From an uncultured Oscillospiraceae bacterium (GTDB lineage Bacteria; Bacillota; Clostridia; Oscillospirales; Oscillospiraceae): 9,847 bases of DNA. The notes below the pieces were generated by a model. That model searched no databases, was not told the DNA's origin, and worked only from the letters and a program-made list of their open reading frames with translations. The translations under genes and the position numbers were made by a program. The stretch covers positions 1-9,847 of the forward strand of contig CALWWS010000006.1 in NCBI GenBank assembly GCA_944385305.1, written 5' to 3'. Position 1 is the first letter of the stretch. Each line of letters starts with the position of its first letter. Below, piece by piece: positions 1 through 6,632 of the stretch.

Positions 1-1405
1 CCGCGGCCTTCTTCAAAATCTCCAGCCCGCCGTTGGGCATGGAGAAGGGGTTGTGGCAGAACTCCAGCTGGCCGGACTCCTCCCCGATCTCATACATGGG
101 GAAGTCCACAATCCAGCAGAACTCGTAGCGCTCCTTGTCCATGTGATTGGGGCAGAAGGCGCCCAGCTTGGCGCGCAGCACGCCGGCGGTCTTCTGGGCG
201 GTGAGCAGCTTGCCGGCGGTGAGGCCCACAAAGCAGCCCTTCTCCAGGCCCAGGGTCTCCACCACCTGCTCCTTGATGGGCTGGACAAACTTGGAAATAC
301 CGCCCACAATCTCCCCGTTCTCGTCATAGCGGAACCAGTAGGCCTTCTCCCCGGCCTGCACCTCCACATCGGCGCACAGCTTGTCGATCTGTTTGCGGGT
401 GCCCTCAAAGCCGGTGACCACCACGGCCTTCACCGTGTTCCCCTCAAAGGGTCCGAAGCCGCAGTGGTCAAGCAGGGCGGTGGCGTCGGTCACCGTCAGG
501 TCAATGCGCAGATCCGGCTTGTCCGAGCCGTAGGTCTCCATGGCCTCCAGGTAGGGGATGCGCTTGAAGGGGGCGGAGGAGGCCACGTTGTAGGCGCCGT
601 ACTTGGCAAAAATGGGGGGGAGCACCTGCTCCAGCACGGCGAACACGTCATCCTGGCCGGCAAAGGCCATCTCCATGTCCAGCTGGTAGAACTCACCGGG
701 GGAGCGGTCGCCCCGGGCGTCCTCGTCCCGGAAGCAGGGGGCGATCTGAAAGTACTTGTCAAAGCCCGAGGCCATCAGCAGCTGCTTGAACTGCTGGGGA
801 GCCTGAGGCAGGGCGTAGAATTTCCCGGGATGCTTCCGGCTGGGTACCAGGTAGTCCCGGGCCCCCTCGGGGGAGGAGGCGGTGAGGATGGGAGTGGTGA
901 TCTCCAAAAAGCCCTGCTCCCCCATGGCCTGGCGCAGGGCGGAGACCACGTTGCAGCGCAGCACGATGTTCTTTTTGACCTCCGGATTGCGCAGATCCAG
1001 GTAGCGGTGCTTCAGGCGAAGGGCCTCGTCCGCCTCCTGGCTGCGGTTGACCTGGAAGGGCAGCTCGTTGTGGCGGCAGCGGCCCAGCACCTCCAGGGTC
1101 TGGGGCACCACCTCGATGTCGCCGGTGGGCAGCTTGGGGTTTTTGGAGTCCCGCTCCCGCACCACGCCCTTCACCGCCACGGCGGACTCCTTGTTGAGCT
1201 GCTTGAAGGCGGCCATCATCTCCTCGGTCTCAATCACCACCTGGGTGACCCCGTAGAAGTCCCGCAGCACCGCAAAGCCCAGGCTGCCGCCCACCTCACG
1301 CAGGTTCTCCAGAAAGCCGGCCAGCTTCACCTTCTGGCCCACATGCTCCATCCGCAGCTCCCCGCAGGTGTGGGTGCGGTAGGCGGTTTTCACTGTGTTT
1401 CCCAT
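1..1405 (-). CDS. aspS: Aspartyl-tRNA synthetase, 3' end beyond the window
   Basis: This class II enzyme charges tRNA-Asp with aspartate in the cytosol. The window holds 468 codons; bacterial AspRS is usually about 590, so the C-terminal part of the catalytic domain, with motif 3, is missing. Residues 1-105 are the OB-fold anticodon-binding domain (RTHTCGELR near residue 10). YLDLRNPE near 135 and GFLEITTPILTASSPEGARD (165-184) cover motif 1 and the flipping loop. FRDEDARGDRSPGEFYQLD (225-243) is motif 2. The bacterial GAD insertion lies at roughly 285-420, and HNPFSMPNGG appears near 456. I chose the ATG at 1405 because GGAG lies 9 bases upstream; an in-frame ATG at 1420 has no good ribosome binding site. 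It is the last gene of the T-box-controlled hisS unit, 50 bases after the SLH gene. The catalytic core resembles alphaproteobacterial AspRS. In the OB fold, the usual Arg-Arg-Arg-Asp stretch is Asn-Leu-Arg-Glu (residues 35-38). Confidence 0.97.
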   Translation of the reverse strand, partial: MGNTVKTAYRTHTCGELRMEHVGQKVKLAGFLENLREVGGSLGFAVLRDFYGVTQVVIETEEMMAAFKQLNKESAVAVKGVVRERDSKNPKLPTGDIEVVPQTLEVLGRCRHNELPFQVNRSQEADEALRLKHRYLDLRNPEVKKNIVLRCNVVSALRQAMGEQGFLEITTPILTASSPEGARDYLVPSRKHPGKFYALPQAPQQFKQLLMASGFDKYFQIAPCFRDEDARGDRSPGEFYQLDMEMAFAGQDDVFAVLEQVLPPIFAKYGAYNVASSAPFKRIPYLEAMETYGSDKPDLRIDLTVTDATALLDHCGFGPFEGNTVKAVVVTGFEGTRKQIDKLCADVEVQAGEKAYWFRYDENGEIVGGISKFVQPIKEQVVETLGLEKGCFVGLTAGKLLTAQKTAGVLRAKLGAFCPNHMDKERYEFCWIVDFPMYEIGEESGQLEFCHNPFSMPNGGLEILKKAA

Positions 1406-1455
1406 CTTGTTCCACTCCATCTTGTTATTATTCTAAAGAAAATTACGAAACGAAA

Positions 1456-2868
1456 TCAATTTTCCCCGCTCAGCAGCCCCTCCAGCAGGGCGTGGGAGTA
1501 GGGCTGGTCGATGGGGAGGGTGACTCCCAGGTTCTCCAGGGCCAGAGCGCCGCCGTCGGGCCCGCAGAAGTACACATCCAGGGACTCCGGGTTTTTCGGG
1601 GCAAAGAGGCGCTGGACGGAATACTGCACGCTGTCCAGCAGGGTGAAGGCCAGCTGAGAGGCGTCGTAGACGTGAAAGGCCTCTGCCTGAGGCTCCGGGG
1701 GGCCTACAAACAGGGCGCTGGTGCCCGCCCAGGAGATGGTCACACCGTCCTTGCCCACGTTAATTTCCGCCACGTCCAGGTTCCAGCCGGTGAGGCAGTT
1801 CATCTCGGTGAGCAGGTGCACCACCAGGGCGGCGGTCTCCTCCGCCGGGTCCAGATTGCTGTAGGTGGGGTAGGAGGTAAAATCCCCTGCCTGGCCCATA
1901 TAGAGGGTGTACTCCCGGCTCTGGCTGGGCTGGGCCACGACGCCGCCCAGATCCAGATAGCGGCTGTAAAACACCTGCACGTCAAAGTTCTTGTAGAGCT
2001 GGGTGCCCTGATCCCGGGTGACGCCGAAGTAGTCCAGGGCGCCGTTTTTTACATAGTCCAGGAAGGTCTCCCCTCCGCCCAGGGTGTTGAACCAATTGAA
2101 CTCTTCTCCGTTCTCTGCGCAGGCGATCTCCAGGGTGTCAATGCGCCCCATCACATAGGGCAGGTACTCCGCCGCGGTGACGGTCTTTCCCGCCGCCGCA
2201 AAGAGCACGTCGGAGGGCTTCAGATAGGCGGCGGTAAAGAGTGTGTAGTCGGCGGGGGTAAAGGACTGGCGCAGGTCGGCGCGGGCCACCCGGGCCACCA
2301 TGGCGGCGCACTCCGCCCGGGTGAGGGATTTGTCGGGGGCGAAGGTACCCCAGTCGTCCACGCCGGTGAGGATGCCCGCGTTATAAAAGCGCAGTACGTC
2401 CTTGTCCTGGCTGTCGGGCAGGGCGGTAATCTGATTGATGGGGGAGAGCATCTCCTGGGGTACCACGGCGGCGAGCATAGTGACAAACTCCTGCCGGGTG
2501 GCCTGCTTGGCCCCGTCGGGGACGGTAACTCCCAGCCCCTCCAGATAGTTCACATAAGAGGTGTACCAGGGCAGGGTGGAATCTATGAGGAGAATGGGCT
2601 CTCCGGTAATGGCCTCGTTCATCCGGGCGGCGATGGCGGCCACCTCCCCCACGGTGAGCACCTGGTTGGGGGAGAAGCCGGAGCCGGTGCCGGTCATCAG
2701 GCCCACCTCATAGCAGGTCTGGGCGGCGTCGGCGTACCAGGCGGTGTCGGCTACGTCGGCGTAGCCCGGGTAGGTGTTTTTCTGGGGGAAGGCCTCCTCC
2801 GGGGTGAGCGCGGCGGCGGACCCCACCAGCAGGGCGGCGGTTACAAGCAGGGCGGCGAGCTTTTTCAA
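1456..2868 (-). CDS. Secreted SLH-domain surface protein
   Basis: This 470-residue protein is predicted to be exported and held to the cell wall. Residues 1-20 form a signal peptide (MKK, a hydrophobic run, then Ala-Ala-Ala). Three SLH repeats follow: about 36-85 (YADVADTAWYADA), a degenerate one at 95-140 (ATRQEF), and 148-195 with the classical LTRAE motif. SLH repeats bind pyruvylated secondary wall polymer. Residues 215-300 weakly resemble the N-terminal helical part of SurA/PrsA-type proteins (VTAAEYL). Residues 345-460 have a strand-helix pattern a little like GerMN domains. Both resemblances are guesses; the function of the C-terminal half is unknown. The start codon is TTG at 2868, with GGAGG 8 bases upstream and no better alternative. 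The gene lies 67 bases after hisS and 50 bases before aspS, with no clear promoter or terminator on either side, so it is probably co-transcribed with two tRNA synthetases. Confidence 0.85.
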   Translation of the reverse strand: MKKLAALLVTAALLVGSAAALTPEEAFPQKNTYPGYADVADTAWYADAAQTCYEVGLMTGTGSGFSPNQVLTVGEVAAIAARMNEAITGEPILLIDSTLPWYTSYVNYLEGLGVTVPDGAKQATRQEFVTMLAAVVPQEMLSPINQITALPDSQDKDVLRFYNAGILTGVDDWGTFAPDKSLTRAECAAMVARVARADLRQSFTPADYTLFTAAYLKPSDVLFAAAGKTVTAAEYLPYVMGRIDTLEIACAENGEEFNWFNTLGGGETFLDYVKNGALDYFGVTRDQGTQLYKNFDVQVFYSRYLDLGGVVAQPSQSREYTLYMGQAGDFTSYPTYSNLDPAEETAALVVHLLTEMNCLTGWNLDVAEINVGKDGVTISWAGTSALFVGPPEPQAEAFHVYDASQLAFTLLDSVQYSVQRLFAPKNPESLDVYFCGPDGGALALENLGVTLPIDQPYSHALLEGLLSGEN

Positions 2869-2935
2869 AGCAGATTCCTCCTTTTCCGGTTTGGCTGCTC
2901 TTTGGACGGCGAAAGGGGGAGAAAGGTTCCTCCCT

Positions 2936-4291
2936 TTACGCCTCCTCAGGCTCCCGGATGGGGGCGGCCTGCCCCTGGCCGGAGAGCCAGGCGGAGATCA
3001 GCTCCACCCCGGCGGCGGGGGACAGAGTCTGCTGCTGGCCGGTGATCAGGTTCTTCACCGTCACCTGGCCCTGGGCAACCTCGTCCTCCCCCAGGAAGGC
3101 GGCGAAGGGAATGGCCAGCTTGTCCGCGTAGGAGAGCTTCTGTTTAAACTTCTTCTGCTCACAGTGGAGCTGGGCCCGGACGCCCGCCTGGCGCAGGGCA
3201 GTGGCAAAGGAGATGGCGGGGGAGAGATCCTCCGTCATGGGCAGAATGAGCACATCCGCCGGGGCGGTGTTCAGAGCGTCGTTCAGATAGCCCTGATCCT
3301 CCAAAACGAAGAAGAGACGGGTGAGGCCGATGGAAATTCCCACGCCGGGGAGTTGTTTATCGGTATAATATTCCGCTAAGTTATCATATCGGCCGCCGGA
3401 GCAGATGGAACCGATCTCCGGGTGGTCCAGCATCACCGTCTCATAGACTGTACCGGTATAGTAGTCCAGGCCCCGGGCAATGGTGAGATCCACCATGAAG
3501 TGGTCGGCGGGCACGCCGAAGGCGGCCAGATACTTCACCACGGTGGACAGCTCCTCCACCCCCTGGTCAAAGAGGGGATTGCGGCCCTGGAAGGGGGCCA
3601 GGGCGGCCATGGGGTCGGCGGCGGAGAGCAGGTCCAGCAGGGTGCGGGTGGTGTCGGCGGGCACGGCGAAGTCATCCCGCAGGATGGCGGTCACCTTCTC
3701 GGGGCCGATCTTCTCCAGCTTGTCGATGGTGCGCATTACATCCCCCGCGCGTTCCTCCAGGCCCAGCAGGGCGAACAGGCCGTTGAGCACCTTGCGGTTG
3801 TTGATGCGGATTTTAAACCGCTTCAGGCCCAGGTCGGTAAAGGTGCGGTAGATGATGGCGGGGATCTCCGCCTCGTTGATGATGTCCAGCTTGCCGTCCC
3901 CGATGACGTCGATGTCCGCCTGGTAGAACTCCCGGAAGCGGCCCCGCTGGGCCCGCTCCCCCCGGTAGACCTTGCCGATCTGGAAGCGGCGGAAGGGGAA
4001 GGAGAGCTCATTGTGGTGCAGGGCCACGTACTTGGCCAGGGGCACGGTGAGGTCAAAGCGCAGGGACAGGTCGGTGTCCCCCTTGGTAAAGCGGTAGATC
4101 TGCTTTTCCGTCTCCCCGCCGCCCTTGGCCAGCAGCACCTCGCTGGCCTCGATGAGGGGGGTGTCCAGGGGGGTAAAGCCATACAGGGAGTAGGACTTGC
4201 GCAGGATCTCCACCATCCGGTCAAACTGCACCTGCCTGGCGGGCAGTAATTCCATAAAGCCGGAGAGGGTGCGTGGTTTCATCTGTGCCAT
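2936..4291 (-). CDS. hisS: Histidyl-tRNA synthetase
   Basis: This class II enzyme attaches histidine to tRNA-His. The product has 451 residues, slightly longer than the usual 420 or so. Motif 2 is at 107-124 (VYRGERAQRGRFREFYQ). The HisRS-specific histidine loop is ARGLDYYTGTVYE (272-284), GGRYDNL follows at 299-305, and motif 3 is PGVGISIGLTRL (315-326). The anticodon-binding domain occupies about 345-435. Its presence and the intact histidine loop argue against the paralogue HisZ. The N-terminus (TLSGFMELLP) differs from the common RGTKDILP, as in a divergent HisRS branch. The frame is open back to 4417, but the ATG at 4291 has GGAG 7 bases upstream and begins the family-like sequence; the upstream extension would be translated from the T-box itself. 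It is the first gene of the unit hisS, SLH gene, aspS. Confidence 0.97.
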   Translation of the reverse strand: MAQMKPRTLSGFMELLPARQVQFDRMVEILRKSYSLYGFTPLDTPLIEASEVLLAKGGGETEKQIYRFTKGDTDLSLRFDLTVPLAKYVALHHNELSFPFRRFQIGKVYRGERAQRGRFREFYQADIDVIGDGKLDIINEAEIPAIIYRTFTDLGLKRFKIRINNRKVLNGLFALLGLEERAGDVMRTIDKLEKIGPEKVTAILRDDFAVPADTTRTLLDLLSAADPMAALAPFQGRNPLFDQGVEELSTVVKYLAAFGVPADHFMVDLTIARGLDYYTGTVYETVMLDHPEIGSICSGGRYDNLAEYYTDKQLPGVGISIGLTRLFFVLEDQGYLNDALNTAPADVLILPMTEDLSPAISFATALRQAGVRAQLHCEQKKFKQKLSYADKLAIPFAAFLGEDEVAQGQVTVKNLITGQQQTLSPAAGVELISAWLSGQGQAAPIREPEEA

Positions 4292-4320
4292 GACGACGCT
4301 CCTTTTGCAGAAAGATTGGG

Positions 4321-4355
4321 CTGCTGCCCGCCCGCGCAAGGGCTTTGCGCAGCAG
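4321..4355 (-). other. Hairpin in hisS 5' leader after the T-box terminator
   Basis: Between the terminator U-tract and the hisS ribosome binding site, the RNA can form GCGCAA / TTGCGC (6 bp, 5-base loop), enclosed by CTGCT / AGCAG with an 8-base one-sided bulge. It has no U-tract, so it is not a terminator. It would be present only in read-through transcripts. Its role is unknown; it could affect RNA stability or be incidental. Confidence 0.4.
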
Positions 4356-4359
4356 ACAG

Positions 4360-4399
4360 AAAAAACAGCGCTCCCGTCCCGGTCACGGGACGAAAGCGC
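4360..4399 (-). terminator. T-box intrinsic terminator
   Basis: Read on the minus strand, GCGCT-TTC-GTCCCG pairs with CGGGAC-GGG-AGCGC around a TGAC loop. This gives a 14-bp helix with two G-U wobbles, followed by TG and six T residues (4365-4360). The 5' arm (4397-4387) is also used by the competing antiterminator, which is the T-box switching logic. Confidence 0.93.
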
Positions 4400-4601
4400 C
4401 GGCTTTCGTGGTACCACCCATGTTCAGCGGCAAAAGCCGCCCTCAAACTCCTGTTACGGGGAGTGGGCCGTGGACGTCTCCGTCCCCGCTGGTAGGGCTG
4501 TCTTCCCCCGCTCCTTGCCGTGGGGCGCTTCCAGCCAATGGCGCCCCTCTCTGTCCGGCGGTGCTGCGGGCTACTCATGCCCCGTCACTGCGGTAGTATG
4601 C
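4360..4601 (-). promoter_or_regulatory. T-box riboswitch, probable Asp (GAC) specifier
   Basis: This leader senses uncharged tRNA and controls hisS, the SLH gene and aspS. Stem I: GGGC (4582-4579) pairs with GCCC (4498-4495) below the specifier loop, and GCCCGC (4571-4566) with GCGGGG (4511-4506) above it. The left side of the loop carries AGTA (4575-4572). The right side reads GAA-GAC-A, which puts GAC (4502-4500) in the specifier position. The distal stem GGGGCGC/GCGCCCC (4547-4541 / 4528-4522) follows AGAGAG and carries the loop CATTGGCTGGAA. A GGACG-GAGA-CGTCC hairpin (4485-4472) and GCGGC-TTTT-GCCGC (4440-4427, likely stem III) come next. The T-box motif TGGGTGGTACCACG is at 4420-4407. 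The antiterminator is GGG, a 7-base TGGTACC bulge, then ACGAAAGC/GCTTTCGT closed by CCC. The family and mechanism are certain; the Asp identity is an inference from loop alignment. Confidence 0.96.
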
Positions 4602-4607
4602 CCCAAG

Positions 4608-4636
4608 ATAGTATCCCAAATCCGCCCTTTTGTCAA
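4608..4636 (-). promoter_or_regulatory. Sigma-A-type promoter of the hisS operon
   Basis: A perfect -35 box TTGACA (4636-4631), a 17-base spacer and a -10 box TACTAT (4613-4608) place the transcription start near 4601, just before the T-box stem I. The -35 box overlaps the mgsA stop codon. I see no terminator between mgsA and this promoter, so upstream transcripts would also enter the T-box. Confidence 0.85.
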
Positions 4637-5049
4637 GCGGTGAAGGGCTTTGTCTTGGGATTGATGATATCCCGCCAGTCCAGGTCGCCCCGGGCCAGGC
4701 CGTGGATGAGCATCTCCGCCGTGGCCACGTTGGTGGCAACGGGGATGTTGTACTGGTCGCACAGGCGGGTAATGTAGTTGAGATCCGCGTCCAGGTCGTT
4801 GGACTGGGGATCGGAGAAAAAGAGAACCATGTCAATCTCGTTGTAGGCGATGCGGGCGCCGATCTGCTGGCTGCCCCCGTGGGCGTGGGAGAGAAACAGG
4901 CTCACCGGCAGGCCGGTGGCCTCCTGCACCAGCCGCCCCGTGGTACTGGTGGCGCAGATGGTGTGCTTGGAGAGAATGCCGCAGTAGGCGATGCAGAACT
5001 GCACCATCAGCTCCTTCTTCCGGTCATGGCTCATCAGGGCGATATTCAT
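4633..5049 (-). CDS. mgsA: Methylglyoxal synthase-like protein with altered active site
   Basis: Classical MgsA turns dihydroxyacetone phosphate into methylglyoxal and phosphate. This 138-residue protein has the single MGS-like domain at normal length. It keeps the N-terminal His8-Asp9 pair (E. coli His19-Asp20), the phosphate-loop residues ATSTTG (33-38), and Asp89 at the position of E. coli Asp101. However, GGDQQ, which holds catalytic Asp71 in E. coli, is GGSQQ here (Ser60). The preceding SGP is SHA, so phosphate-binding Gly66 becomes His55. The PHDPD segment with catalytic His98 is replaced by DLDAD, one residue shorter. The rest (IPVATNVATAE, 102-112) is family-typical, so the gene is not simply decaying. 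Activity may be changed or lost; the name is by homology only. The ATG at 5049 matches family starts and has GGAGAGG 9 bases upstream; an in-frame TTG at 5055 is less likely. It follows minD by 51 bases. Confidence 0.85.
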   Translation of the reverse strand: MNIALMSHDRKKELMVQFCIAYCGILSKHTICATSTTGRLVQEATGLPVSLFLSHAHGGSQQIGARIAYNEIDMVLFFSDPQSNDLDADLNYITRLCDQYNIPVATNVATAEMLIHGLARGDLDWRDIINPKTKPFTA

Positions 5050-5100
5050 AGGCAAAATCCTCTCCTATCTCGAAATCCAACACATACAACACAAGGGGGG

Positions 5101-5841
5101 TCAGCGCAGCTTCATCAGGGGCACCTTCTGACCCGTCAGGCGCTTGGCAATGTTCAGGTAGGCCACGGCAGCCCCCTTCCGGGCAAAGAGGATCAGGGGC
5201 TGGGCGCTGTTGGCGGCCAGCATTACCTGGGGATCCTCGGGCACAATGCCCAGCAGGGGAAGCCCGGCGGTATCCATGGCGTCGTCAATGGTGGTGTGCA
5301 GCCGGCGCATCAGCTTGGGCTGTACCCGGTTGACTACCAGGTGGATGCGGGGCAGAGTGGTGCGCAGCACGGACACGGTGCGCTGGGCGTCCCGCAGGGC
5401 GGAGGCGTCTGTGGTGGACACCACGATGGCCCGGTCGGCCCCGCAGGCGGCCAGCTGAAAGCCGGGACCCAGCCCGGCGGGGGAGTCCATTAAAATGTAG
5501 TCGTAATCCTGCCGGGCGCGGCGCAGCAGCGCCCGCATCTCCTCCGGGTCCACCGCCCGGACAGGCGGCTTTACCGGGGCGGTGAGCAGGCAGAGATCGG
5601 CAATGACAGGGTGGGGGACGGCCGCCCGCTCCAGGGAGCAGCGGCCCTCCAGAACGTCGGTAAAGTCCATCAGCGCCCGGTCGGACAGGCCCAGGGACAA
5701 GTCCAGATTGCGCAGTCCCACGTCCATGTCAATGCACAGCACCCGGTTGCCCAGGGCGGCCAGACAGGAGGCCACACCGCCGGTGAGGGAGGTCTTTCCC
5801 GTGCCTCCTTTCCCCGATGTGACCACAATTGCGGTTGCCAT
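5101..5841 (-). CDS. minD: MinD-like ATPase without the C-terminal membrane helix
   Basis: MinD is a ParA-superfamily ATPase that dimerises on the membrane and, with MinC, keeps the division septum away from the poles. The product has 246 residues. The deviant Walker A is SGKGGTGKTS (9-18, signature Lys11 and Lys16). The MinD hallmark DMDVGLRNLD is at 38-47, VLEG follows in the next segment, and SPAG appears near 120. The C-terminus ends at VPLMKLR, exactly where E. coli and Bacillus MinD continue into an amphipathic membrane-targeting helix of about 10-20 residues. No such helix appears in the other frames downstream. Neither minC nor minE is adjacent; the neighbours are rsmG (83 bases before) and mgsA (51 bases after). 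The ATG at 5841 with GGAGG 6 bases upstream begins the family-like sequence; an in-frame ATG at 5862 adds seven unrelated residues. A specialised ParA/MinD relative is an alternative reading. Confidence 0.85.
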   Translation of the reverse strand: MATAIVVTSGKGGTGKTSLTGGVASCLAALGNRVLCIDMDVGLRNLDLSLGLSDRALMDFTDVLEGRCSLERAAVPHPVIADLCLLTAPVKPPVRAVDPEEMRALLRRARQDYDYILMDSPAGLGPGFQLAACGADRAIVVSTTDASALRDAQRTVSVLRTTLPRIHLVVNRVQPKLMRRLHTTIDDAMDTAGLPLLGIVPEDPQVMLAANSAQPLILFARKGAAVAYLNIAKRLTGQKVPLMKLR

Positions 5842-5862
5842 AGCGTTCCTCCAGTCCCTCAT

Positions 5863-5891
5863 AGGATATCATGTTTTTCCAGGCAAAGCAA
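5863..5891 (-). promoter_or_regulatory. Possible weak promoter before minD
   Basis: TTGCTT (5891-5886), a 17-base spacer and TATCCT (5868-5863) preceded by TG form a possible extended -10 promoter. It would start RNA near 5856, leaving a 15-base leader with the minD ribosome binding site. The -35 match is only three of six, so this is tentative. The 83-base gap between rsmG and minD is the largest in this part of the window and is AT-richer than its surroundings. Confidence 0.25.
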
Positions 5892-5924
5892 CTGCTATTG
5901 TGCAAGGTGGCTGAAAAAATATAT

Positions 5925-6632
5925 TTAGAGAGGCGCTTTCTGTATCTTTGCCCAACGGCGGGGGTAGCCCTTGGGGGTGGGGCCCAGCTTCTCCATGGGT
6001 ACCACCCGGTGGGTTACGCCGGCCCCTGGAATGGCGTAGTCATAGCTGGGGAGCAGGCGGCCCCCCAGCAGGGCGATGCCCCGGGCGGCCTGGTCGGTCT
6101 CCGGGCCGCTGTCCACACTCTTCATGGCCAGAAAGCGCCCGCCCGGCTTTACATAGGGCAGGCACAGCTCGCACAGCAGGTTCAGAGGGGCTACAGCCCG
6201 GGAGACGGCCAGGTCAAAGCTGTCCCGCCAGCCCTGTTCCAGGGCCTGCTCCTCCGCCCGGGCGTGGATGCACCGGACGTTGGTCACCTCCAGCGCAGCG
6301 CACACCTGCTCCAGCCAGTGGATACGCTTGCCCAGGCTGTCCAGCAGGGCGACCTGGAGGGTGGGAACCAGAATGGCCAGAGGCAGGCCGGGGAAGCCCG
6401 CGCCGGTACCCACGTCGATGAGCTGTTTCCCCTCAAACTCCGCCGCACCCAGCAGGGCGGCGCTGTCCAGAAAGTGGAGATCCGCCACCTGGTCGGGCTG
6501 GGTGATGGCGGTGAGGTTCATCACCTGGTTTTGCTCCAACAGCAGCCGGCCGTACTCGGCGAGCTTGTCCGCCGCCCCGGGGGGCGGCGCAATGCCCAGG
6601 GCCTCCAGGCCCTTTGCTATCCGATCCCTCAT
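5925..6632 (-). CDS. rsmG: 16S rRNA m7G527 methyltransferase
   Basis: RsmG methylates N7 of G527 in 16S rRNA using S-adenosylmethionine. The 235-residue product has the family's usual length. The SAM-binding motif is LIDVGTGAGFPGLPLAI (71-87). NLTAI (39-43) and HFLDS (53-57) are in the N-terminal helical part. SRAVAPL (144-150) and the C-terminal KLGPTPKGYPRR (215-226) are typical of the family. The frame is open up to 6692, but the ATG at 6632 starts the family-like sequence MRDRI and overlaps the stop of the upstream membrane-protein gene as ATGA, which suggests coupled translation. In many Bacillota rsmG lies near the parAB genes close to the origin; here five genes separate it from parB. 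No clear terminator follows: the T-run just after the stop has no hairpin before it. Confidence 0.97.
   Translation of the reverse strand: MRDRIAKGLEALGIAPPPGAADKLAEYGRLLLEQNQVMNLTAITQPDQVADLHFLDSAALLGAAEFEGKQLIDVGTGAGFPGLPLAILVPTLQVALLDSLGKRIHWLEQVCAALEVTNVRCIHARAEEQALEQGWRDSFDLAVSRAVAPLNLLCELCLPYVKPGGRFLAMKSVDSGPETDQAARGIALLGGRLLPSYDYAIPGAGVTHRVVPMEKLGPTPKGYPRRWAKIQKAPL

Noticed and set aside
53..1501. Long open frame on the plus strand (482 codons), with similar ones at 1492-3045 and 7403-8860.
   Set aside because: They lie antisense to aspS, the SLH gene plus hisS, and serS, whose protein sequences are clearly real. Their products are Gly/His/Leu/Val-rich with no recognisable domain, as expected from high third-position GC on the opposite strand.
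2917..2934. GGGAG / CTCCC inverted repeat just after the hisS stop.
   Set aside because: The stem is only 5 bp and has no U-tract after it, so it is unlikely to terminate transcription before the SLH gene.
2936..4291. HisZ (ATP phosphoribosyltransferase regulatory subunit) as an alternative for hisS.
   Set aside because: The anticodon-binding domain and the ARGLDYYTGTVYE histidine loop are intact, and the gene is paired with aspS under a T-box.
4292..4417. Upstream in-frame extension of hisS by 42 codons.
   Set aside because: It would be read from the T-box antiterminator and terminator sequence, has no family similarity, and the ATG at 4291 has a good ribosome binding site.
5911..5924. T-rich run after the rsmG stop as a terminator.
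   Set aside because: No stable hairpin precedes the T-run, so it does not fit an intrinsic terminator.
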